Shown: positions 15,938 to 25,079, numbered from the stretch's first letter. The stretch: 64,000 nucleotides of DNA from Alphaproteobacteria bacterium (GCA_009377445.1 WHUA01000009.1:114198-178197), one strand, 5' to 3'. Notes: generated by a model not told the origin, from the sequence alone. Numbers and translations are program-made.

Positions 15938-17127
15938 TGTGCGCTGCATATGCTAAGGCGAATGCGCCTCTTCTCGGTGGCGGCAGTGGCGAAGCCCTCG
16001 TCTTCACCGACAATCCGGAGATCTGCGACGCCGTCGCCCGCATCATCGATGCCGGCGCCGTATCGCGCGTAACCGTGCTCGAAGGCGGAATCGCCTCGGC
16101 GCTCGAGGCGCCGATGCCTGATGCGCCCGTCACCGTGGTCGACGTATCGTCGTCGCCCGATCCAGTGACCGACGTCGCGATGCTGTCCGAAGTCACCAAA
16201 GGACGGATCGTCGCGATGGGGCCGGTCAACGACGTGGCCTTCTATCGCACCCTGATCGCCGCCGGCGCTTCCGACTACCTGGTCGTGCCGCCGACCGACG
16301 ACATGCTGATTGACGCCCTCACGCCGCCGAAGGTACAGGTCGAGGCGGAAGCGACCGACCAGTGCCGCATCGTTTCCGTGGTCGGCGCCCGCGGCGGCGT
16401 CGGATCCACCACGGTGTCGGTCAACGTCGCCTGGCATCTCGCCCATAACTACGGCCTGCGCACGGGCCTGGTCGACCTCGACCTTCATTTCGGCACCTGC
16501 GCGCTCTCGCTCGACCTGCTCCCGGGCCGTGGCTTGCGCGACGCGCTCGACAACCCGGAGCGTATCGACCCGCTGTTCATCGCCAGCGCGATGGTCAACG
16601 AAAGCGAGAACCTCTTCATTCTCGGCGGCGAAGAGCCGCTCGAATCGAAATCGGAGCTGAACGCCTACGCCATCGATCCGTTGATGTCGGCGCTGCGCGC
16701 CAACTTCGCCTCGCTCGTTTTCGACATGCCGAAGAACGTCGCGATTTCGCATCCGACGCTGATGCAGGAATCCGCGTCCGTCCTTCTCGTCACCGACTTC
16801 TCGCTCGCGGGCATGCGCGACGTGCTCCGCATGAAATCCTTCGTCAAGGACTTCTGCCCCAACACGAAGACGGAGATCGTCGCGGTCGGCGCCAAGGATA
16901 AGACCGGGGCCTTGACGCAGCGCGATTTCGAGAAGGGCATCGAAGGCAAGGTCGATTACGTCATCCCCTACGATCCGAAGCTGGCCGCCGAGGCGGCGAA
17001 CGGCGGCAAGGCCATTTCGGCCATGTCCGGCGGCGGCAAGACGGTCGGCAAGACCCTGACCACGATCGCCGACGCGATCGTCGGTGACCTGCAGAAGGTC
17101 GAGAAGAAGAGCTGGTGGCGGAAATGA
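15937..17127 (+). CDS. cpaE: CpaE/TadZ ParA-like pilus localisation protein
   Basis: A 396-residue protein with an N-terminal atypical receiver-like domain (about 18-130) and a C-terminal MinD/ParA-type domain. The P-loop reads GARGGVGSTT (150-159), without the usual lysines; this deviation is normal for CpaE/TadZ. VDLDLHFGT follows where the switch I/A' region lies. It targets Tad assembly to its cell site and interacts with CpaF. I place the start at ATG 15937, which overlaps the cpaD stop. Confidence 0.92.
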   Translation: MCAAYAKANAPLLGGGSGEALVFTDNPEICDAVARIIDAGAVSRVTVLEGGIASALEAPMPDAPVTVVDVSSSPDPVTDVAMLSEVTKGRIVAMGPVNDVAFYRTLIAAGASDYLVVPPTDDMLIDALTPPKVQVEAEATDQCRIVSVVGARGGVGSTTVSVNVAWHLAHNYGLRTGLVDLDLHFGTCALSLDLLPGRGLRDALDNPERIDPLFIASAMVNESENLFILGGEEPLESKSELNAYAIDPLMSALRANFASLVFDMPKNVAISHPTLMQESASVLLVTDFSLAGMRDVLRMKSFVKDFCPNTKTEIVAVGAKDKTGALTQRDFEKGIEGKVDYVIPYDPKLAAEAANGGKAISAMSGGGKTVGKTLTTIADAIVGDLQKVEKKSWWRK

Positions 17128-18815
17128 GCGAACAGCCTGTCCTACGGTTTCCGGACGGAGAAGGCTGGAAGGACGGCCTCGCGCTCTCCCTCGAGAGACT
17201 GCGTCCGATAATCGAGGCGAACGTAGACAGGCAGATGGTGGCGAAGCTGTCGCGCGGGGCGCTCGCGCAGCAAATCCGCATGATCGTTTCGCGAAACGCG
17301 CCGACGGTAGGGCTCGACCTCAACCTGCTGCAGGAACGCGACCTCGTCACGACGCTCGTGACGGCGCTCGCCGGGCCGGCGCCGGAAGTGCATCGGATGC
17401 AGCCCCAGCGCCCCAATCCGCCGAGGGTGAATGCGCACGGCCAGGTGAACGGCAGCCACGCCCAGGCCCAGCCCCCTGCCCGCCACGCGAACGGGAACGG
17501 CAGCGCCGCGCTAGCCGACGCGGACGACGACAACGGCGGCCAGATCAGCTCGGCCAGCATGGCGAGCGTGCGCGAGGCGGCCGATGCGATCCGCCCCCTG
17601 ATGATGGAGCGCATCGATGCCGCGGCGGCGGCCAGCCTGCCGCGCGACGAGCTCATGTCGCAGATCAGCGGCCTGGTCGCCGAGCTTCTGGTCGAGAACA
17701 AGATCCGTCTCAACCAGATCGAGCAGAAGAGCCTGGTCACCAACCTCGTCAACGACATGATGGGACTGGGGCCGCTGGAGCCGCTGCTTGCGGACAAGGA
17801 CATCACCGAAGTCATGGTGAACGGCCCGAACCAGATCTACGTCGAGCGCGGCGGCAAGCTCGACCTGACCGACATCAGCTTCCGCGACCACAGCCACCTG
17901 ATGAACATCTGCACCCGCATCGTGAGCTGGATCGGCCGCCGCGTCGACGAATCGAGCCCGATGTGCGACGCGCGCCTCAAAGACGGCAGCCGCGTGAACA
18001 TCATCATCCCGCCCCTCGCCATCGACGGCGCCGCGATCTCCATTCGTAAGTTCGCCGAGAAGAAGATCACGCTCGAGAAGATGGTCGAGTTCGGCAGCAT
18101 GTCGCCGCAGATGATGAAGCTTCTGCAGATCGCGTCGCGCGTCAAGCTGAACATCCTGATCTCCGGCGGTACCGGCTCGGGCAAGACGACGTTACTCAAC
18201 GCCCTGAGCCGCATGATCGAAGGCGGCGAGCGCGTGGTCACGATCGAAGACGCGGCCGAGCTTCAGCTCCAGCAGCCCCATGTCGTGCGGCTCGAAACGC
18301 GCCCGGCCAACCTCGAAGGCCAGGGCGAGGTCACCATCCGCGATCTCGTCAAGAACTCGCTGCGTATGCGCCCGGACCGCATCATCCTCGGCGAGTGCCG
18401 CGGCTCCGAGGCGATCGACATGTTGCAGGCCATGAACACCGGTCACGAAGGGTCGATGAGCACGGTTCACGCCAACAACCCGCGCGAAGCCCTCACCCGC
18501 CTCGAGAACATGATCAGCATGGGCGGTTTCGGACTGCCGCCCAAGGCGATGCGCATGCAGGTCGCCTCGGCCATCGACCTGATCTGCCAGGTATCGCGCA
18601 TGCGCGACGGCGGCCGGCGCATTACGCATATTTCCGAAGTCGTCGGGATCGAAGGCGACGTGATCACGATGCAGGAGCTCTTTACCTACAAGTACAAGGG
18701 CGAGGATGCGGGCGGCAAGCTCGTCGGCACCTTCGAGTCCACGGGCCTCCGGCCGCAGTTCACGGAGAAAGCCGCCTATTTCGGCCTCGACAAGGCATTG
18801 CTGGAGATACTCTGA
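17124..18815 (+). CDS. cpaF: CpaF/TadA secretion ATPase with duplicated N-terminal domain
   Basis: The hexameric cytoplasmic motor that extends and retracts the Flp pilus; 563 residues, longer than usual CpaF. The motor domain has Walker [10 protein letters not shown] (348-356), the Asp box around VTIEDAAEL (372-380), Walker [10 protein letters not shown] (419-427) and the His box [13 protein letters not shown] (439-451). Residues 24-80 and 155-212 are two copies of the same helical domain (LRPIIEAN...LVTTLV and IRPLMMER...LVTNLV), joined by a Pro/Gly/Asn-rich linker (about 85-145). I chose ATG 17124, coupled to cpaE by ATGA. Confidence 0.95.
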   Translation: MSEQPVLRFPDGEGWKDGLALSLERLRPIIEANVDRQMVAKLSRGALAQQIRMIVSRNAPTVGLDLNLLQERDLVTTLVTALAGPAPEVHRMQPQRPNPPRVNAHGQVNGSHAQAQPPARHANGNGSAALADADDDNGGQISSASMASVREAADAIRPLMMERIDAAAAASLPRDELMSQISGLVAELLVENKIRLNQIEQKSLVTNLVNDMMGLGPLEPLLADKDITEVMVNGPNQIYVERGGKLDLTDISFRDHSHLMNICTRIVSWIGRRVDESSPMCDARLKDGSRVNIIIPPLAIDGAAISIRKFAEKKITLEKMVEFGSMSPQMMKLLQIASRVKLNILISGGTGSGKTTLLNALSRMIEGGERVVTIEDAAELQLQQPHVVRLETRPANLEGQGEVTIRDLVKNSLRMRPDRIILGECRGSEAIDMLQAMNTGHEGSMSTVHANNPREALTRLENMISMGGFGLPPKAMRMQVASAIDLICQVSRMRDGGRRITHISEVVGIEGDVITMQELFTYKYKGEDAGGKLVGTFESTGLRPQFTEKAAYFGLDKALLEIL

Positions 18816-19825
18816 TGCCCGGCATCGATAGCGGATCTGGATTCGGCATTTTCGAGGTCGCCATCATGCTCGGCGCCCTCATGATGGCCGGCGTCATGGT
18901 CATGGCCTTCTATATCGCGACCGATGGCGCCCGGCGGAAGCAGGCGCAGCGCCTTTCCGGCATGCGCGACCGCGCCATGGGCACCGCGGTCCTGATTCAG
19001 CAACGCGGTCAGGCGAGCGCTGTCAAGCGGCAAACCGACACCTCGCTCGACGCGCTCGTCAGACGCTTCATGCCGCGCCCGGACCAGCTTCGCCTTCGCT
19101 TGCTGCGCACCGGACGCAAGATAACCATCGGACAGTACGGCGCGGCGATTTTCGGTATCGCCACCTTCACCGGCTTGTCCTGCTGGTATTTCTTCGGATT
19201 CAAGCCTCTCTTGGCCGGGGGCATCGGACTCGGCACTGGCCTTTGGCTGCCGCATGCGGTCATCGGATACCTGGTGAAACGCCGCGAGAACCAGTTCACG
19301 ACACGCTTTCCCGAAGGCCTGGACATCCTGGTTCGCGGATTGCGCGCGGGCCTGCCGATCGCGGAATCGATCGTCAACGCCCGCTCCGAAGTTCCGGAGC
19401 CGGTGAAGACCGTCTACGGTCAGATCGCGGACGGGGTGAACCTCGGACAGAACCTCGAGGAAGCGATCGCCAACGCCGCCAAGGTCCTGGACACGCCGGA
19501 GCTCAAGTTCTTTTCGGTAAGCCTGTCGGTGCAGCGCGAAACCGGCGGTAACTTGGCCGAAACCTTGGCGAATCTCGCGGAGATTCTGCGCCGCCGGCGG
19601 CAGATGAAGATGAAGGTCAAGGCGATGTCGTCCGAAGCCCGCGCCAGCGCCTACATCCTCGGCTCGCTGCCCTTCATCATGTTCGGCCTGATCTTCTTCG
19701 TGAACACCGACTATGCCATGGAGCTCTTCACCGATCCCCGCGGCATGGTGATGGTGGGCGTCGGCGTCTGCATGATGCTCCTTGGCATCGGCATCATGAT
19801 CAAAATGGTGAACTTCGAGATATGA
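18815..19825 (+). CDS. tadB: TadB-like inner-membrane platform protein
   Basis: A 336-residue type II secretion F-domain protein forming the inner-membrane platform on which CpaF acts. An N-terminal helix (about 12-33), a pair of helices around 107-150, then the T2SSF cytoplasmic domain (FPEGLDILVRGLRAGLPI, ETGGNLAETLANLAEILRRR) and two C-terminal helices are visible. Start ATG overlaps the cpaF stop (TGATG). Confidence 0.92.
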   Translation: MPGIDSGSGFGIFEVAIMLGALMMAGVMVMAFYIATDGARRKQAQRLSGMRDRAMGTAVLIQQRGQASAVKRQTDTSLDALVRRFMPRPDQLRLRLLRTGRKITIGQYGAAIFGIATFTGLSCWYFFGFKPLLAGGIGLGTGLWLPHAVIGYLVKRRENQFTTRFPEGLDILVRGLRAGLPIAESIVNARSEVPEPVKTVYGQIADGVNLGQNLEEAIANAAKVLDTPELKFFSVSLSVQRETGGNLAETLANLAEILRRRRQMKMKVKAMSSEARASAYILGSLPFIMFGLIFFVNTDYAMELFTDPRGMVMVGVGVCMMLLGIGIMIKMVNFEI

Positions 19826-20799
19826 ACCTCAAACAGCTCATACCGTTCGGCGTCGGGCTCGAGGAATTCATAGCCCTCGGGGCCGCCGTATTCGTCGCGA
19901 TCAGCATCGTCGTCGTCTGGCGGGGATTGCTCGAGAAAGCGCCTGCCCAGCGCCGCATCAAGGCGATCGTCGAACGGCGCGCCACCCTGCGCCAGGCATT
20001 GGTCGCGCCGAAGAGGCGCGGCCGGGCCGAGACGCTGAACGTGGCGCGGCGGACGCTACGCTACTTCCGCCTGATGACGGGCAAGCCGGTCGAGAACGCG
20101 CGATCGAAGCTGATCCGGGCCGGCTTCCGGTCGCGCGACGCCGTCACGCTCTTCCTGTTCGCGAAGCTGTGCTTGCCCATAGTGCTCGGCGTCATGGTGG
20201 TCGTGATGGCCTACGTGGTCGAGCTCTATGATCTCGCGCCGCGCACGCGGCTGTTCATGTCGTTGGGCGCGATCCTGCTCGGCTTCTACCTGCCGGATCT
20301 GCTCGTCAAGAACCTGATCGACAAGCGCACGCATCTGCTGACCCGCTCGATGCCGGACATGCTCGACCTGCTGGTCATCTGCGCCGAGGCCGGGCTCGCC
20401 CTCGACAACGCACTCGTGCGCGTGTCGAAGGAAATCCGCCTGAACTGCGCGGAAATGGCCGACGAGATGGAGCTTACCTCGGCCGAGCTCGGCTTCATGT
20501 CCGAGCGGCGGATCGCCTTGGAGAATCTCTACAAGCGGACAGCGCTACCCTCGATGCAGGCGCTTGCGAACACGCTCATTCAGAGCGAGCGGTACGGTAC
20601 GCCGCTCGCCCAGTCGCTCCGCGTGCTGTCGCGCGAGCTGCGCGACGAACGGCTGATGAAGGCGGAAGAAAAGGCCGCCCGCCTGCCCGCCACGCTGACC
20701 GTGCCGATGATGATCTTCATCATGCCGACGCTGTTCATCGTCCTGATCGGCCCGGGCATCCTGCGCGCGATCGATGGCCTGGGAGGCCTCGCGAAATGA
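19822..20799 (+). CDS. tadC: TadC-like inner-membrane platform protein
   Basis: A 325-residue partner of TadB with the same T2SSF fold: SMPDMLDLLVICAEAGLALDNALVRV, then LANTLIQSERYGTPLAQSLRVLS, and helices at about 12-32, 108-130, 137-155 and near the C-terminus. ATGA overlap with tadB shows coupled translation. It is the last gene of the forward Tad run and converges with the TPR lipoprotein gene, two bases apart. Confidence 0.92.
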   Translation: MNLKQLIPFGVGLEEFIALGAAVFVAISIVVVWRGLLEKAPAQRRIKAIVERRATLRQALVAPKRRGRAETLNVARRTLRYFRLMTGKPVENARSKLIRAGFRSRDAVTLFLFAKLCLPIVLGVMVVVMAYVVELYDLAPRTRLFMSLGAILLGFYLPDLLVKNLIDKRTHLLTRSMPDMLDLLVICAEAGLALDNALVRVSKEIRLNCAEMADEMELTSAELGFMSERRIALENLYKRTALPSMQALANTLIQSERYGTPLAQSLRVLSRELRDERLMKAEEKAARLPATLTVPMMIFIMPTLFIVLIGPGILRAIDGLGGLAK

Positions 20800-20801
20800 G
20801 A

Positions 20802-21641
20802 TCAGGGCGCCTCGACCTTATAGCCGGCGCGCACCGACTTCACGCGCAGCAGCGGGTCCCCGATGGCCCGGAGCTGGGCGTAGTAGTTGAGGTTGCGGTC
20901 GACCTCGCGGCTGTCCATGTCCATCCGCGCGAATTTCTTGGCCTGCTCGACGTCGCCGGAAAGCCCGTAGGCAAGCGCCAGATTCTGCCGGTCCCGGGCG
21001 GTCGAGCCCGGACGCAGCGCCATCGGCCGCAAAATTTCGATCGCACCCTTGTAGTGCCCGGCGAAGGCGAGCGAGAGGCCGAGGTTGCTCCGCAGCGTGG
21101 TGTCGTCGGGCGCGATCTCGAGCCCGGCGTAATAGTATTCCTGCGCCTTGGCGTGCTCGGCCATGGAGTCGTAGGCAACGCCGAGCCCGCTGTACGCGCG
21201 GTAGTCCCTCGGATCCGCGGCGATGGCCTTTTCGAACTGCGCGACCGCCAGATCCGCCTGATCCTGCGCGATCAAGGCATTGCCGAGGCCGCGCAATGCG
21301 CGCCCGTTCTTCCCGTCGATCGTCAGCGCATGGCGGAACGCGTCGGCCGCTTCGCGCGCCGCGCCCGCGGCGACCAGCGACTCGCCCATGCCGAGCAACG
21401 GCTCCACCGCCTTCGCGTCGGCGTTCTGCGCCCGGCGGTAGAATCCCGCCGCAGCCGCGAAATCGCCTCGTTTTCGACTCGCGTCGCCGGCGCGCATCAT
21501 TGCCGCGGCGACTTCCCGGTCGGCGGCGGCCGCGTCCTGGCTGCGGTCGGACGAGCCGCCCTGCGCGCAGGCCGCAACACCGAGCAACAGAAAAGCCGCG
21601 ATGACAATGCGGCTCGTTTCGTGACTATTGGTAAGTTTCAT
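20802..21641 (-). CDS. tadD: TadD-like TPR lipoprotein
   Basis: A 279-residue lipoprotein (lipobox LLLGVAAC, cysteine about residue 25) followed by tandem tetratricopeptide repeats, for example GRALRGLGNALIAQDQADLA and YRAYSGLGVAYDSMAEHAKA. TadD proteins of Tad loci are TPR lipoproteins needed for pilus production, probably acting as pilotins or scaffolds. It is on the opposite strand from tadABC and diverges from tadE with only 34 bases between starts, so both promoters must overlap within this gap or the genes. Confidence 0.82.
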   Translation of the reverse strand: MKLTNSHETSRIVIAAFLLLGVAACAQGGSSDRSQDAAAADREVAAAMMRAGDASRKRGDFAAAAGFYRRAQNADAKAVEPLLGMGESLVAAGAAREAADAFRHALTIDGKNGRALRGLGNALIAQDQADLAVAQFEKAIAADPRDYRAYSGLGVAYDSMAEHAKAQEYYYAGLEIAPDDTTLRSNLGLSLAFAGHYKGAIEILRPMALRPGSTARDRQNLALAYGLSGDVEQAKKFARMDMDSREVDRNLNYYAQLRAIGDPLLRVKSVRAGYKVEAP

Positions 21642-21675
21642 GTGGGCAACCTACAAACATTTGTGAAGAATTGCC

Positions 21676-22320
21676 ATGAAAAAAATGCTTCAGCTCAAGC
21701 GTCTCTTCAGTAAAGTTCGAGCGAACAGCGATGGTTCAGCGGCAATTGAATTCGCTTTCACTGCCCCGCTGCTGATCTTTACCATCGTCGGGATCATGGA
21801 GTTCTCCATGATCATGTTTCTTAACGCTTCGCTCGAAGGCGGCCTTCGCGACGCCGCGCGGTTCGGCACGACCGGCTTCACGCCGACGGGCTTCGACCGC
21901 GAGCAGATCATCATCGATAAGCTGCAAGACGCGACCCTCGGCTTCATCCCGATCGAGGACGAGAACATCACGGCCCTCGCCTACTCGGACTTCAGCGAGA
22001 TCGGTCAGCCGGAGCCATACATCGACAGCAGTCCGGCGAACGGCTCGTATGACGCCGGCGAAGCCTTTACCGACGTGAACGGCAATGGCCAGTGGGACAT
22101 CGACATGGGCACGCCGGGTCTCGGCGGCCCCTGCGCGGTCGTCGTCTACCGCGTGGAAACGCAATGGCCGCTTCTGCTCGGGCTGTTGGCCAGTTCCATC
22201 GGCAACCCGGTCATGCTCCACGCCAGCACCGCCGTCCGCAACGAGCCCTTCGGCACCTCGCCATGCTCGACGATGACCGGCGGCATTCCAAGCGCCGGTG
22301 GCGGCGGTGGCGGCACCTGA
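21676..22320 (+). CDS. tadE: TadE-like minor pilin
   Basis: A 214-residue pseudopilin: basic leader, then SDGSAAIEFAFTAPLLIFTIVGIMEF, the TadE pattern with a Glu at position 5 of the presumed mature helix. Cleavage by CpaA would follow DGS or nearby. The periplasmic part contains an EF-hand-like loop DVNGNGQWD at residues 133-141 and ends in a glycine run. TadE and TadF are processed pseudopilins needed for Flp pilus assembly. Confidence 0.88.
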   Translation: MKKMLQLKRLFSKVRANSDGSAAIEFAFTAPLLIFTIVGIMEFSMIMFLNASLEGGLRDAARFGTTGFTPTGFDREQIIIDKLQDATLGFIPIEDENITALAYSDFSEIGQPEPYIDSSPANGSYDAGEAFTDVNGNGQWDIDMGTPGLGGPCAVVVYRVETQWPLLLGLLASSIGNPVMLHASTAVRNEPFGTSPCSTMTGGIPSAGGGGGGT

Positions 22321-22347
22321 TGGAGCTAGGTTGAAGGAGTGCTCGAC

Positions 22348-22917
22348 ATGATCGACTTTATCGACAAGCATTTCACCCGCCTGCCTTTGCGGGATAACCG
22401 CGGCGGCGCCATGATCGAGTTCGGCTTCGCAATGCCGCTGCTGATTTTGCTGATGATGGGCGGCATCGAGCTCGGGCGATACGTTCTCCTGCACGCGAAG
22501 CTCGACCGCACAGCGATGACCGTGTCCGACCTCGTCGCGCGCGTCACGTCGCTGACGACGGAAGAGCTGGATACGATATTCTCCGCCACCAACCTGGTGA
22601 TGGCGCCGTTCGCCCTCGACGACCGCGGCGTGGTGATCGTCTCGTCGGTCACGCAGGTCAGCGGCACGCCGACGGTCACCTGGCAACGCAAGGGCGCCGG
22701 CACCCTCACCGTCACGAGCGAAGTCGGCGCACAAGGCGACAATGCCGTCTTGAGCGATCCTGGGATGGTCACCGCCAACGACGGCCTGATCGTCGGCGAG
22801 ACTTATTTCGACTACAGCCCCTGGTTCATCGACCTGATTCCGAGCACGCGGCTCCACCACGTCGCCGTGTACCGCCCCCGCCTCAACGGCGCGGTCGTCT
22901 GCACGAATTGCCCCTGA
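22348..22917 (+). CDS. tadF: TadE/TadF-like minor pilin
   Basis: A 189-residue pseudopilin, starting at ATG 22348, eight bases after GAAGGAG. An upstream GTG at 22339 sits too close to that site. The helix region GGAMIEFGFAMPLLILLMMGGIELG carries the TadE-family Glu. A mainly beta periplasmic part and a short Cys-containing end (VCTNCP) follow. It is the second pseudopilin of the locus and is followed by a hairpin terminator. Confidence 0.85.
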   Translation: MIDFIDKHFTRLPLRDNRGGAMIEFGFAMPLLILLMMGGIELGRYVLLHAKLDRTAMTVSDLVARVTSLTTEELDTIFSATNLVMAPFALDDRGVVIVSSVTQVSGTPTVTWQRKGAGTLTVTSEVGAQGDNAVLSDPGMVTANDGLIVGETYFDYSPWFIDLIPSTRLHHVAVYRPRLNGAVVCTNCP

Positions 22918-22926
22918 GCGTGTGAA

Positions 22927-22958
22927 AAGCCCGCCGTGGCGATGGCCGCGGCGGGCTT
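22927..22958 (+). terminator. Intrinsic-terminator-like hairpin after tadF
   Basis: AAGCCCGCCG at 22927-22936 pairs with CGGCGGGCTT at 22949-22958. An inner GGC/GCC extends the stem to about 14 bp around a four-base loop. It starts ten bases after the tadF stop, with a short TT end, and would close the tadE-tadF transcript. The stretch 22959-23268 that follows holds no gene I can support; it should contain the promoter of the glycine-rich gene. Confidence 0.7.
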
Positions 22959-23268
22959 GGCAATTCGCGCCTTGGCCGCAGTGTCGGCCGCTCCAAGCCT
23001 TCCCTACGCCGCCGGATTGAAGACCGCATCCATTCCGGGAACTTTCCTGCCGCCGTGCCGTTAACGATACCGACAGCACGTATGCCAGGAGCAGCGGATG
23101 GGCGCGGTCGCCGGCGCGCGTAGTCTTGCCCGCAGCATATCGGCCGCAGCCCGCGGCCTCTCCGGCGACGCCCCACACCCACAAGCACATCGAACGAGCT
23201 CGCCTGCGGCGGAATTTAGCTCGATACATCCATGCCATGCCCCACCAAACCTGATTCGGAAGGTCAAG

Positions 23269-24036
23269 ATGGCCCAGCCATTCCGGCACGTCATTCGACG
23301 CTCGATTTCCGTGAGCGCGATTGCCCTCGCGACGGTAGCGATGCCACTCGCGATCGATACTTCGACGCTCCAACCCGATCTCGCAACCGCGCACGCCAAA
23401 GGTGATGGCGGCGGTGGCGGAGGCGGAGGTGGTGGCGGCGGCGGCAGTGGCGGTGGAGGCGAAGGAGGCGGCGGCGGTGGAGGCAGTGGTGGAGGCGGTG
23501 GAGGCAGTGGTGGAGGCAGTGGCGGTGGAGGCGAAGGAGGTGGCAGCGGAGGCGGTGGCGGTAGCGGCGGTGGCGGTAGCGGCGGTGGAGGCAGCGGCGG
23601 CGGAAGTGGCGGTGGAGCCAGCGGCGGCAGTGGTGGCGGCGGAGCCGGAAGCGGCTCCGACGATGGAAGCGGCAGCGACGGCAGCGGCGGCGACGGCAGC
23701 GACGGCGGCAACGATGGCGGTGGCGACGTCGCCCTGAACCTCGACCGCTTCATCGCCCAGTTGCGCCTCGCTATCGCGCTGGCGCAGGCGGGCGACCGCG
23801 AGCATTACGCCCGTGCGGAGCTTGCCGTTGCGGAGCAGAAGCTATCGGCCGCAAAGGAGGCCGCCGGCCGGAGAGACTATGTCGAGGCGAACCGCAGGGC
23901 CGCGGAAGCGCATATCGACGTGGAGCTCGCCCGGATCAGGGCCGAAGAGGCGCGCGTCAAGGCGGAATTGGGCCGCCAGACCGCGACGGCGGGAGCGCCC
24001 GCGGGACGCACGCGCGTGAACCGAAAGCCGAACTGA
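23269..24036 (+). CDS. Secreted glycine-rich protein with C-terminal coiled coil
   Basis: A 255-residue protein, not a named family. I start at ATG 23269, preceded by GGAAGG. A signal peptide (about 1-44, ending AHA) is followed by about 110 residues of almost pure glycine with spaced Ser, Glu or Asp (GGGGSGGGGEGGG style). Then comes an acidic hinge (DDGSGSDGSGGDGSDGGN) and a helical C-terminus of about 100 residues rich in Ala, Glu and Arg (AELAVAEQKLSAAKEAAGR), likely a coiled coil. The C-terminus resembles the DUF4398 segment of the next gene's product, so the two may interact. Location: periplasm or cell surface. Confidence 0.72.
   Translation: MAQPFRHVIRRSISVSAIALATVAMPLAIDTSTLQPDLATAHAKGDGGGGGGGGGGGGGSGGGGEGGGGGGGSGGGGGGSGGGSGGGGEGGGSGGGGGSGGGGSGGGGSGGGSGGGASGGSGGGGAGSGSDDGSGSDGSGGDGSDGGNDGGGDVALNLDRFIAQLRLAIALAQAGDREHYARAELAVAEQKLSAAKEAAGRRDYVEANRRAAEAHIDVELARIRAEEARVKAELGRQTATAGAPAGRTRVNRKPN
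23399..23735 (+). repeat. Low-complexity GGN codon tract
   Basis: An imperfect tandem array built from GGC/GGT/GGA glycine codons with interspersed AGT/AGC serine and GAA/GAT codons, coding the glycine-rich part of the secreted protein. Long antisense frames (Pro- or Ala-rich) across it are by-products of this composition. Such tracts are prone to length change by slippage. Confidence 0.85.
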
Positions 24037-24065
24037 AATCGAAGCAGAGACCGGGAGGCAGGAAC

Positions 24066-25079
24066 ATGTCCCTTCGCAGCGCAAGTGCCGGGTGTCTCGC
24101 GACGCTCGTGGCCTCCATGGCCATCGCGGCATGCGGCAGCTTCAAGCTCGACGAGACGCAGGCGCTCCGGAATGCCCGCCAGCAGCTTGCCGAGGCGAAA
24201 CGGGACCCCGATGTGCGGCGGTACGGCGGCGTTTTCCTCAAGGACGCCGAACAGACGCTGGATCGCGCCCGGTCCGCCCGCGCCGACCCTGCCCAAGCAA
24301 AGCACCTCGCCTATCTGGCGAAACGGAAGATCGAGATCGCGCAGTCCATCGCGGGGCTCCAGGTCGCGGCGGGAAACCTGCAGGCGCTCGCGGAGAAATC
24401 GGTCGCGGGGGACGCCATGGCGGCGCGCGAAGCGGACCGCGTGAAATCCGCCGATACGGCGGCGCGCAAACCGAGCGCCGGTACCGCCCGCGCGAAGCCC
24501 CGGACGGCGGTCCCCGTGGTGGCGACGGCCGCTGCCGCGCCGAGGCCTGCGAATCGCCCGAACCGCCCCCCGGAGAAAGCCGCGGGAAGCGCGGAGAAAG
24601 GCAACGGAAGGCCGTCCCCGGACCGACCGCCGGAAGGGCTCGAAACGGGCGGCAACCTGCTCAACGAGACATTTGCCATTTCGGGCATTTTCTCCGGCTC
24701 CGGGCGGACGACGCTGTCGCCCGACGCGCAACGCGATCTCGCCCCGCTCGTCCGCTATCTGCGGGACCATAGGAACAGCAGGATCATCGTCGAGGGATTT
24801 GCCGGCGGCGCCGGCGGCCACGAGGACAGCCTGTCCCAGTCGCTCGGGGTTGCCGAGGCCGTAAAGTCCTATATGACGGGAGAGGGCATCGAGGGGAACC
24901 GCATCTTCACCCTCGGACGTGGGGCAGACGATCCGGCCGGCGGCGGCGGCGGCGTGCCGCCCGGAATGGTTAACAGCCGCATCGAAATCGGCCTGTTCCA
25001 GGGGGCCGGCGACCCGACATCGGCCCTGTCCTCGCGGACGGCGCCATCCGCGGCCCCTTCTCCGCCGCCGCCATTGTGA
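24066..25079 (+). CDS. DUF4398/OmpA-like lipoprotein with degenerate peptidoglycan-binding site
   Basis: A 337-residue lipoprotein (lipobox IAAC, cysteine about 24). Residues about 30-120 form a DUF4398-like helical hairpin (ALRNARQQLAEAKRD). A Pro/Ala-rich linker leads to a C-terminal OmpA-type domain (about 205-315) with SGRTTLSPDAQRDLAPLVRYL, AVKSYMTGEGIEGNRIF and NSRIEIGL. The loop that normally reads GHTDxxG is GFAGGAG, and NxxLSxxRA is DSLSQSLGVA, so both the Asp and Arg that hold diaminopimelate are missing. It follows the glycine-rich gene by 29 bases with GGGAGG before the ATG, so the two form an operon. Confidence 0.75.
   Translation: MSLRSASAGCLATLVASMAIAACGSFKLDETQALRNARQQLAEAKRDPDVRRYGGVFLKDAEQTLDRARSARADPAQAKHLAYLAKRKIEIAQSIAGLQVAAGNLQALAEKSVAGDAMAAREADRVKSADTAARKPSAGTARAKPRTAVPVVATAAAAPRPANRPNRPPEKAAGSAEKGNGRPSPDRPPEGLETGGNLLNETFAISGIFSGSGRTTLSPDAQRDLAPLVRYLRDHRNSRIIVEGFAGGAGGHEDSLSQSLGVAEAVKSYMTGEGIEGNRIFTLGRGADDPAGGGGGVPPGMVNSRIEIGLFQGAGDPTSALSSRTAPSAAPSPPPPL

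Noticed and set aside
16384..16413. CpaE P-loop without lysines as a defective ATPase
   Set aside because: This deviation is normal for the CpaE/TadZ family, so it is not an anomaly.
23399..23735. Possible CRISPR or minisatellite array
   Set aside because: The repetition is in glycine codons without fixed-length repeats and unique spacers; it is in frame in a signal-peptide-bearing protein.
23061..23753. Long proline-rich and alanine/threonine-rich antisense frames near 23-24 kb
   Set aside because: Direct result of the glycine-codon tract on the other strand; not independent genes.
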